This document shows positions 42,843 to 51,941 of a DNA stretch of 64,000 nt, piece after piece. The stretch is from Skeletonema tropicum (lineage: Eukaryota > Bacillariophyta > Thalassiosirophyceae > Thalassiosirales > Thalassiosiraceae), in NCBI GenBank assembly GCA_037178625.1, contig CM074137.1, positions 868,001-932,000 on the forward strand, in the 5' to 3' direction. Below the pieces are notes generated by a model, which made no database searches, had not been told where the DNA came from, and saw only the letters and a list, made by a program, of their open reading frames with translations. The translations under genes and the position numbers were made by a program. Positions within the stretch are counted from its first letter, which is position 1; the number at the start of each line of letters is the position of its first letter.

Positions 42843-45824
42843 ATGCCTTTCATCAATCTACTGACACCTCATGTTCTGCTGACAATAATAAACCTTCTAT
42901 TACTGCCTGCTCAAAGCAAATCACTGGGTATAAACACAGCAGCATTCACCACCAACCATAAGTACCTTTCGAACCAGCGATCGATACGGAAAACAACCGT
43001 GCTCTTGTATCAAATTGTAGATGAGCCGCTAAACAAAGACAGAATTTCGCCATCAGCAAAGAACACAGAAGATGACAATGATGTGGACGACACCACCGAT
43101 CGAGCAGCGTTAGGGGACAACATTGATTCAAAAAACCTATCACTGGACACTGATGATGAAGCAGTTGAGGACAACAAAGACTGGATATCCGCCACTCGGA
43201 CTCTCGGGGGTCTCATCTTGCATTTAAAAGATGAAACGAAGGATAGTAACGTCGATGTGTTTGGTAGGCCTTTGAATCTGCCTCAAATTGATCAATTTGG
43301 TCTACCTAAAGAATACAACGATAATAACAATGGGTGGCAATCTTCATTGGCGAGTTATTTGTTGAAGTTGAAGAGTGATGAGGAGGACAATCGAGAGCGG
43401 ATTGTTGAGGAAAACAAGGGGAGGAAGAGGAGCATTAATGAGGATGGAGAAAGTTCCGGGGTTTCAATGAAAATACAGATAGACCAGGTAAGATCATTGA
43501 ATGTGCTGTTTAATCAAGGCATGCATTATAGATGTGAACGTATCTCTGTCTGATCATGCTCTTTTTCACCCCTCATCATGGTACAGAAAATGAAAGAACT
43601 TGATGAAAGTGTCAACCAACTATCCATCACTGACAATTTTATGAACGATATTCAAGTTATACCCAACTCTCAAAACAGCAAAAGCAGTAGCAAGTCAACA
43701 CCACTTGAAGGAGATGTCATTGGGCAAGATATATTACGACTAAGCTATCCTGAACATTACAAAAATAGGATAGGACGAGATATGAGACACCTTGCAGTCT
43801 CCGTCGCGGCAAGCATTGATCAACCGTGGCAATGGAAATTGTTCTTCGACGAAGGAGGTGGAGTCTTGCCTCTGTTAGAATGCATTCGTGATGGTGCAAG
43901 ATCTGTAGAAAAGGGTCGAGCCGATGGTGATGTTGAAGGAACAGCGCTTCTTTTGGAGCAGCAGCAGAACGAGGCGTCGTTTGCTGCTGCGTGCACTGCC
44001 TGTCGAGCTTTGAGAGATTTGAGTGCCTTATCCAAAGATTTTGCTGCTGTGGTAACTGATGATATTCTGAGGGTGAATGAACAGTGGAGTACATGTGTGG
44101 TTGAAGGAGATGGTTACAATTGCTATTCAGGTGGGTTGATTTCAGATCTTCTAATACTTTTGAGACACGCCAATGAAGCAGAATCGTTTTATAATGGCAT
44201 AGGAGATGAAAGGAAGGGATTGCATCGTAGGAGACGTTCTAGTTTCAGTCGGACCGATCGAAAAGGACGACAGGACGCTCGCCGTCGTTGCGGTTTATAT
44301 GTTGTCCAACTTCTGTTAGCCATGGTAGTAGCAAGTGACAAAGCTGTCGAGACCTTGCGAGCTACTTCAGGTCTTATTGAAGTTGTTGAAGGATGCTCGT
44401 CTTACGCACAATCAGAGCGTTTCAAAAGAAAGTGGGTAAGAAAACCTCTCAACTTTTTTAGACGAAAATTAGGAAAGCGAAAGGCTCAGTTGCGAAATGA
44501 TGAGTGGTTAAAACCAGGTCTGCAGGGACAAGTGCAGCAGAACGCAAACAAACTTCTTGCAGGTCTTGGACACAACATATGGACCCCAAAATTACCCGGC
44601 CAAAAAGGACTTCGTATTCTTTGCTTAGATGGAGGAGGGACTCGTGGTATTGCCGCCGTGAATTCCCTTCGTCATCTTGTAGATGCAATGAAAGGAATTG
44701 AAGTGTGTGATGCCTTTGATATGATTGTTGGGACTTCAACAGGTGCCATTGTTGCATTCTTAGTGGGGTTGAGGCGAGAGTCAGCTGCAACTGCAAGAAT
44801 AAGATACGATGTTTTGATCAAAAGAATCTTTGTGAAGTCATTGCTAAAGCCAATCATGCTCGCAACAACCACTGCTTCCTACGACGAAGCCAATCTAATG
44901 GAGGTTTTGGAGGAGATTCTGAAAGATGACGGGATGCTCGATTCTCGGGCAAATCCAGCGGTTCCTCTCATCACTGCTGTGTCTTCAAAGATGAGTTCCA
45001 CGCCTTCCCAGTTAGCGCTACTACGAAATTACAATTACGGTGGAGGCGAAATGCCTGATAGCTTCTGTATCGACCCACAAAAGGCAAGGGAGCGGCTTGG
45101 ACTAGCTTACGACGATGTTATGGAGCCTGATCTGTCAAAGGATTCTCCTAAAAAGTCCACAATCAAGTGTGCACCACGGACTGGAAAAGGATCAAGATAT
45201 CCAGGCTCATTCCGAGTTACGCAAAAGATTGCTTTACGCGCTACTACAGCTGCACCTACATTCTTCAAACCTCTATTGAGCTTTGACGAACTATATGTTG
45301 ACGGCGGAATACTGGCAAGTAATCCTACTTCTGTTGCAGTGCATGAAGCACGCTCTTTGTTCCCTGATGTACCAATAGAACTGATAGTATCAGTTGGTAC
45401 GGGGCGCTTTGAAGAAATCAAAGTCCCGCCTCGGGTTGGATGGGATGGAATTGTGGCTCAAATTCTTGACTCTGCAACTGACGCAGAGCAAGTCCACCAT
45501 GCTATGGAGGTAAGAAAGTGATTTCAGTAATCTCAGTTATGTTTTCTTGTCCTTGCCATTTCATTCTAACATCATTCTCCTCATACGCACTTTTCCCAAT
45601 AGGACGTATTTGGGGAAGGATCAAACGCCCGGGGTGGATCAAAGATGTCCTCAACAAAATACATGCGTTTCAATCCATTCATTGGACCGCCCGATTCTTT
45701 TCCCATCGATGAGGTCGATGAAGATAGACTGCAAGAACTATGCGACATAGTAGATCGATACATGGATGAAGATGAACAAAAGGATAAATTGAAACAGCTT
45801 GGTGATATCATACATCCAAAATAA
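42843..45824 (+). CDS. Patatin-like phospholipase
   Basis: Three exons (42843-43487, 43587-45509, 45603-45824) with 99-bp and 93-bp GT-AG introns give 929 residues. The N-terminus has a hydrophobic signal-like stretch (LLTIINLLLLPAQS). A long region rich in helices follows (residues about 230-540), ending in a basic patch. The patatin domain begins near residue 590 with the oxyanion motif DGGGTRG, the nucleophile elbow GTSTG and the dyad Asp in VDGGILASNPT, so both catalytic residues are present. The order is that of iPLA2/PNPLA8-type acyl hydrolases, which cleave fatty acids from phospholipids or galactolipids. The long N-terminal extension could carry plastid or ER targeting. Substrate is unknown. 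Confidence 0.92.
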
Positions 45825-46157
45825 TGAGCACGAAAAATGGTGCGACGATGCTGGAGCGCAGCAAATGCTACCAAATTTGAATAAAAGTAAAAGCTAGCAA
45901 GAGACCTTTGGTCTGAGTATATTTACTATTATATTTATTTTCTCCCTCTAACAAAAGAAGCTTGCTGGGTTAAACTGTCCATAGGCTCCTATCCAGATGT
46001 ACTCTTCGTCTCGTGAGTTCAGGAGGAAGAGCCATCCACAGAGAGAAAGAGACATTGTGTCGTTTAGACTTGCTAGCAAATTGTCCTGTAGAGCTGACAC
46101 ACCCTTACAGTCCAACTTACTCAAGCCAAATTTCCCTGCATGTGACAGCTCGTCAGT
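45825..46157. other. Convergent intergenic spacer
   Basis: About 330 bp between convergent gene ends; no feature recognised. Confidence 0.45.
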
Positions 46158-46778
46158 CTACATCAGCGAAGGACGCCTGCGACTCTTCTTGATCTTGATG
46201 CTGCTTTTGGATGCTAACATTTTCTGTATCTTGTTTGGCAATGCTGTAAGTTTCTTCTTCCGTGAAAAAGTGGGTGAGTCTTCTACTGGACTCTGAGAAA
46301 CCACGGATACAGTAGTCACTGCAATTGTTTCGTCATCTTCAACAACTCTCTTCCGAGAAGCGCCTACTGCAGATGATCGCTCAAAAGGAGCGTGAGCGAA
46401 GTCATCTGCAACACCCTTGGAGACAAGTTCTGGAGGATTATCATCCTCTGGTAAGGGTTTGTCTGCCATTATCTTGGCCGGGCTACTATACAACATCTGC
46501 ATGGCGCGCTCTCTATCTACCACACTCTGACAATCCCGCTCATCAATACAATTAATAGCAGCGCAAGGGAAACGACATGTGAACCATGATGTTAGTTCAA
46601 AGGAATTATCAACGAGATCTAAAATCGGTGATGCATGGCTGGAGTTTGAGTGATATGATATGGAGTTTGAAGTAGTAGAAGCTTCCGATTCCTCTCTATT
46701 ACATTCGAATATTGTTTCTAGTGGTTGAAAGTTCATAGTCAAGAGTAAATAATTGTGGGATGTAAAAGATGAGTGCAA
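46158..46778 (-). CDS. Unknown protein, paralogue A of a tandem pair
   Basis: A 206-residue ORF; an internal Met at residue 15 (MNFQPLE) may be the real start. It shares an ordered set of blocks with the gene at 47779-48573: QPLE, Arg-Glu-Glu, a Ser-rich stretch, ILDLV ... LTSWFTCRFPCA, a Cys/Asp/Glu segment (IDERD), RERAMQMLYS, PLPED, an acidic VVEDDE, and a very basic tail (SRKKKLTALPNKIQKML ... KKSRRRPSLM). The basic C-terminus could act as a nuclear signal. No known domain, signal peptide or membrane helix is seen. Function is unknown. Confidence 0.65.
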   Translation of the reverse strand: MHSSFTSHNYLLLTMNFQPLETIFECNREESEASTTSNSISYHSNSSHASPILDLVDNSFELTSWFTCRFPCAAINCIDERDCQSVVDRERAMQMLYSSPAKIMADKPLPEDDNPPELVSKGVADDFAHAPFERSSAVGASRKRVVEDDETIAVTTVSVVSQSPVEDSPTFSRKKKLTALPNKIQKMLASKSSIKIKKSRRRPSLM

Positions 46779-47778
46779 TCGATTATCGATAGAGCAATCC
46801 AGAGCTTTGGTGCTGCTGCCTGCTGCGTAAGACCCGGATCAATGATTGGGAAGGAACTATCCTGGAACTATCCCCGACATGAATAACATTTTTGGTCTTA
46901 AGTGGCAGCCAGAATCAGCCATCTGTACCAGGTCCTACGTTGGTCTGTTCACGTTTATCTGAAAAAGTTTCCCGGCTAAGATACAGGGAGACAGAGTCCC
47001 TTCTGCCTTTAGTATGAGATGAAAAATTGTGGGCGGAAAGGTGAAACAGCTCTAGAGAGAGATGTCGGGCAAAAAACGGAAATGCTTTGGTGTTCTCTGA
47101 CAGCAGCTACGTTCTTTGGTCAAATGTCATTGCCCGATGCGTAAGCTAGAGATAAGTAGTTCAAATCTGTTGAATCTCTCCAGAGTTGAGGCTGGAAGAA
47201 GAATCAAGATCTAACTATGTAGAACCATGTGAAATGCCGAAGATAAAGAAATGATGCAAACACCTTTGAAATTACCTAATAAGCTGGAAGACATCAGATC
47301 ATCGTGGCCCCGGTCTACTTCTTGATGCCACAGAAAGTGACTGTTTGGGGCGGTTGCAGATGCCTACTTACTGCATCCTTTTGAAAGGATCGGAAATGAT
47401 TGTTTAACAACCGTTCTCTTGTTATAAGATAGAATAGAAAATGTGAGTTCTACCGAAGAGGCAGCCCTATTGAGAGCGCCATTCGTCAGAGGATCATGTT
47501 GGTATTGCATATAATCTTGGGTTGGTAAGTTGTAAGAATATTCGATGTGATGTTACCAGTTACCACGAATTACACTTTCGACTAGGCTCAAATCGAGAGG
47601 AGTGATTCATTTGAGCAATGCAATCGAGGATTTATATACATTACTAAAAAATGTTCCTACACTTTTGTAAATACAACAGTGTCCCCTACTGAAACTTTTC
47701 TTCTCTTGCACTTCTCAACTAACCAATGAAAAACAAATTTATCTTTTTTTGACACATCTCATATGTCATGTACACCGC
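46779..47778. other. 1-kb spacer between the two paralogues
   Basis: No ORF or repeat of note. It should contain the promoter of paralogue A and the 3' end of paralogue B. Confidence 0.45.
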
Positions 47779-48573
47779 CTAACCTCTCACCAGCATTGGG
47801 CGCCCATCATTCTTCTTCTTCTTACTGCTCCCCTTGAATAACTTCTTCACCTTTTTCGGCACAATCGCATGTTTCTTTCTGCCCTGGGGAATAGGTGAAG
47901 AAGTGTGGCGCTCCGAATCTAATGATACGGTTTCCACCTCGGTTGCCTCATCATCTTCAATGACAAGAAGTTTTTTATGAGCATTTGATTTGGAACGGAT
48001 GTGGTCCGAATCCGCCGATGTCATGATGGGGAGATGAGTGTACATTACATCGGGATCCACTTCCGCGAGGTGAGTGTATTCGTCTGTAACGCCGCCCTGG
48101 CAGTCCCCTTGAGGGACTTCCTCTGGTAAGGGAGGCTCTTCAACCTTTGGGTTTGTTGGGCTATACATTACATTCATGGCACTCTCTGTCGATAGCCTAT
48201 TCACCACACGGCCGTCGTGCTCATCAATGTCCACGACAGCACAGGGGAAACAAGATGAAAACCACGATGTTACCTCACAGGTGGCACCGATAAAGTCTAA
48301 TATCTTGGGTCCCTGACTTGAATTTGACGCAGCAGATCCCGTCGATGATCCCGAAGTGCTGGCCTGATCTGGAGGGCAGGGGGATTCCCCCTCCTCTCTG
48401 CTAGATTCGGTCACAAGCTCCAGCGGTTGGCCGAGCAGAGGATTTATTTCTCGACCACGCTTGAATGTTGTCTTTTTTTCACCGCTAGGCCGACGTGACG
48501 ACGGTGGTAGTCTTAAAGTATTCACTCGAGGCGAACCAGACCTCTGTAATACTGGAGAGAAGGCGGATGTCAT
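47779..48573 (-). CDS. Unknown protein, paralogue B of a tandem pair
   Basis: A 264-residue ORF in the same orientation as paralogue A, 1 kb upstream of it. Shared blocks are QPLEL, Ser-Arg-Glu-Glu, ILDFIGATCEVTSWFSSCFP followed by Cys-Ala, VDIDEHD, ESAMNVMYSP, PPLPEE, LVIEDDEATEVETVSLDSE and a Lys-rich tail (RKKHAIVPKKVKKLFKG). It has an additional Ser/Arg/Pro-rich N-terminus of about 45 residues. The conserved centre has a Trp-Phe and a Cys pair and could form a small fold, while the rest looks disordered. I do not recognise the family. Confidence 0.65.
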   Translation of the reverse strand: MTSAFSPVLQRSGSPRVNTLRLPPSSRRPSGEKKTTFKRGREINPLLGQPLELVTESSREEGESPCPPDQASTSGSSTGSAASNSSQGPKILDFIGATCEVTSWFSSCFPCAVVDIDEHDGRVVNRLSTESAMNVMYSPTNPKVEEPPLPEEVPQGDCQGGVTDEYTHLAEVDPDVMYTHLPIMTSADSDHIRSKSNAHKKLLVIEDDEATEVETVSLDSERHTSSPIPQGRKKHAIVPKKVKKLFKGSSKKKKNDGRPMLVRG

Positions 48574-48937
48574 ACTTTGGTTTCACTATGGTCTGCTGCA
48601 CTTATTCAATGAGAGGATCAACAGCAACAACAACATTTTTTTTTGTTACCCGTATGCACGATCACGGGAAGACCTCATCTCGCAGAGACGACTTTGATGT
48701 GAGTTGCAAAAGGGAAGGAAAGCAGTGAAGAAAGGCGGCTTGGCGGGAGGGCGCGTAGGATATTATTTGGACCGTTAGTGGCAAAACCGAGCCTAAACTT
48801 TGCTCTTATACTAATTCCTACCGAAGTAAGAACAGCTTATAAGAAAGGATTCGCGAAGGGATTTGCAATGATCGCGGTTTCTTTGCCGAGAACTTCCAAC
48901 GGTCACGATTTAGTTCGTTGGACGTTCTCAGTTCTCG

Positions 48938-49046
48938 ATCTAAATTCAAATGATGCAACGGAAAGTATCCATTGTACAGCCTCTGTGCCACCACCACAAA
49001 TCCCTTTCCTAAATCTAAATTCAAATGATGCAACGGAAAGTATCCA
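48938..49046. repeat. 34-bp direct repeat, two copies 75 bp apart
   Basis: ATCTAAATTCAAATGATGCA plus 14 further bases (48938-48971) recurs exactly at 49013-49046. Both copies are followed by a TTGTAC ... CCACCACCA stretch. Confidence 0.92.
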
Positions 49047-49442
49047 AACACTCCGATTTTGTACCTTTGTACCACCACCAGCAACGGTATTTTAGGTACA
49101 TTTTGGTTATATTCATAATTTCGCCCCTCTCTCTAGATAGAGGGCTGATCAGACGTATCGTACTTTAAAAATTTCTGTTATATTATTATTTTAGGTGAAT
49201 GTACGATACCGAAAGACAAAGTAAGGAGAGCGGGGACAGCGTATTAGTAAACATACTGCCTCGTTTTCAATTGCACAATCGTCTCCACGAGGAGTGGTGG
49301 TTTTGCAGCTGCTGCATACTTTGTTGAACGAGAGAGCCCTAAATGTGCTAGAAGAGAGAAGAGATAAGCAGTTTAGGCGCCTGCACGCCAGCTGAAAGAG
49401 AGGCGGTAACCGCAGGAAGTCAGGCATCATCGATTTTCGAGC

Positions 49443-49482
49443 GCCGACCCCATGCCTGCGAAAGGCAGGCGATGGGGTCGGC
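49443..49482. repeat. Strong GC hairpin
   Basis: GCCGACCCCATGCCTGC pairs with a near-perfect complement across a GAAA-containing loop, with a single bulged base. It would form a stable stem in RNA or single-stranded DNA. No flanking tRNA, snoRNA or histone-type context is recognised. Confidence 0.85.
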
Positions 49483-49977
49483 GGCAGATTCGTCCACTAC
49501 AATACTCTATGTTGCTACTTATATTAAAAGCTATTTCTTTTCTTTCGCATTGCTAGCTGTTTCATTGCTCAACCAGGCACCATTGCCTTATTCGATCAAT
49601 CGAATTGATTGTAGTATGACTGTGCGACGCGAAACGACTGTAACATTTGTAACGATTCGACCTTTCCGGGTAACGAAATGTAACAATGACGTAACACCGG
49701 TTTTCGACGCCATCGGCGTAATTCACAGGGGGGGTTAGGCGATTCGAACAAGAATAATATAGATGTAGAGAGCGAGGCTGTGTGACATTAAGGTAAAAAG
49801 GACCCGTTGCTGTTGGTCTGTCTAGTATTATCATTACTTTTTGTAGAAAGCCTTCCAGGCAAGACTTTTATTGCGCTCTATACATTCAAGCTTTCACTGC
49901 AAACTTCAAGATGCTTACACTTAGTGATGGTGTGTGTCGAGTCAACTCGCTCGTGACGCACAGGGAGTACCGGTTGA

Positions 49978-49999
49978 ACCGATCTTGCGGAAGATCGGT
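49978..49999. repeat. 9-bp perfect hairpin with GCGG loop
   Basis: ACCGATCTT, then GCGG, then AAGATCGGT, bracketed by CCGG on both sides. I could not extend it to a tRNA or other known RNA fold. Confidence 0.8.
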
Positions 50000-50215
50000 C
50001 ATCCGGCTCCACCCTTTTTTAGCGTAGCCAACCACAGTAACCATAAACCAAAGTTATGTCTCCAGTAGTTGACTCTTCTGGCGTCATCAGGTTATGTCTT
50101 TGCGCTCCACACACGAGACGAATTTATGCCTTTTTGCACATTTACCTAACATTACCGGGAATCACTGTACGAATTGTCATTTTGTTGCACATTTCCCCGA
50201 TGAACGTCTCAGACG

Positions 50216-50299
50216 GATTCGTGTGGCCACACGAGATCTCGTGTGAGATGTGGCCAGCTCACACGAGATGTTGTACAATTTTGTACGGCCACACGAATC
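50216..50299. repeat. Nested palindrome cluster
   Basis: The outer arms GATTCGTGTGGCC (50216-50228) and GGCCACACGAATC (50287-50299) are perfect complements. Inside lies a 16-bp palindrome, ACACGAGATCTCGTGT, and further CTCACACGAGAT and GTGTGAGATGTGG copies. The motif CTCGTGTG also recurs near 51803 and 51900. Confidence 0.88.
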
Positions 50300-51941
50300 T
50301 ATCAAACACCCCCTATGCCCTCCCATCATGGCACTTCTACACCCCTAGCTGACCAGCCACCACAACCTCCGGCCACAATGCGTTTGCCTATGTTATGAGC
50401 TTCCGTGAGAGCTGCCGGTCGGCGTTGTAGGTGGGGTATTATTCAAAATATAGCGTTTTGTGTCGAAAATGAGGACATCGATCGAAGCATTTATTATTTA
50501 TGCACATGAAATGTAAGGCGGATAACGCAACAAATCAATGCAAGCCGTGGCGTAAATCGTCTTATGATATGTAAGGAAGGTATCTGCAACATTGTAGAAT
50601 TATTGGGCGGTCGTAGGTCTCATTTGATACGTTATATTAGACCGACTCGCCTGTGCTCGGACCATGCTGCCGACGATGTCATCGTTATATTTAATGGTGT
50701 TTCGCCGCTCTGTTATTGACACCGCTACCCCCAATGATCAACACAATAATCATCTTTGATTTGCCGCTCAGGCTGGCTCTCAAAAACTGTTTCTACCAAA
50801 ATTATCCGTGTTATCTACCTATTATGGAGGAGGTGATCATGCTATCCACACATCTGTTGGGTGGTTAATGACGCAATAAAACGGAAAGAGACGATATACC
50901 AAGCGAAAGAGTTTGGATTGACACTATTGAGAGCGAGGGGGGACAATAGTTTGGTGTCTTCCATCTATATACAAAGAATGTCAGCTCATTATAGTTGAAT
51001 TGTGTATTGTTGTTCAGATCAAATAATTCCAAAGAACATGCACAAACTGTCACTCACTCCAATAATGTTAAACACCAACTGATCATATGCGCTTCACCAT
51101 CATGGAGAATGGCTTCATAATGTCATGATGGCTAGATTACTTCGTAAAGAGTATAAATATGCAACAAATTTATCAGCCATACCCTGCAATCACAATCCTA
51201 AGAGTTACATTGTTGTCCTGTATCACCTCAGATCAGCTCATCCACAGTGTTATTTCTCCATATAACGGTTGAAATATCTTTGAATAATAAGATATTGTGG
51301 CATAGGTGCTGGTATCATATTATTTGGGAGCATCTAAGACCCTTGCAACATATTGTGGGGTGCCGGTGATGTGCGTTCAGTAGGTAAATAATGAGAGTAA
51401 TGTGGATGACTCCTCACCAAAAACATTTGCAACTCCTATAGGATAGTTATATGAAGGATATATGAGGGTAATGACCCATTGGTTGAATGATAACATGGAA
51501 TAAATGACCCGTATTGACCATTTGACGCTCGGTCGAAATACGGAAACGTACTATTTAGTGAGCAATACGTCGTCACACACTTAATATCGGTACAAATTGA
51601 TGGGACCATTCGATTCTGCGTTGAAAATTGGTCTAAATACAATATTTTGGGTGTGGTAGACGTAAGGTTGTCGGTGTTAAAGGCATTGTACTTGTGGTAT
51701 CGATCAGTGCTGTCATGGTAAAATTGTGATTGTATGATGAGTCGTTGTGAGAAAAGTGTGACTGTTTAGTATCTTTTTAGGTCCTGCTTAGATGAGTGTT
51801 ATCTCGTGTGTTCTCTCTCTTGTATTCTCGTGTGTACGAGCGTTTCAGAGCGCAGAGACACAATTACGGATTTTTGTGTGATTGTAGAAAAAAATCCGTC
51901 TCGTGTGTAGAGCGCAAAGACAGCCTCTTACAAGTTCACAC

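Larger units (their letters stand above)
48574..51941. other. 3.4-kb gene-free region with hairpins and short repeats
   Basis: No ORF here has protein-like features. It contains a 34-bp direct repeat (48938 and 49013), a strong GC hairpin (49443-49482), a 9-bp perfect hairpin (49978-49999) and a nested palindrome cluster (50216-50299). This density of inverted repeats suggests remnants of mobile elements. Confidence 0.5.

Noticed and set aside
49978..49999. Possible tRNA-like arm
   Set aside because: No acceptor stem, anticodon arm or T-arm consensus can be built around it.
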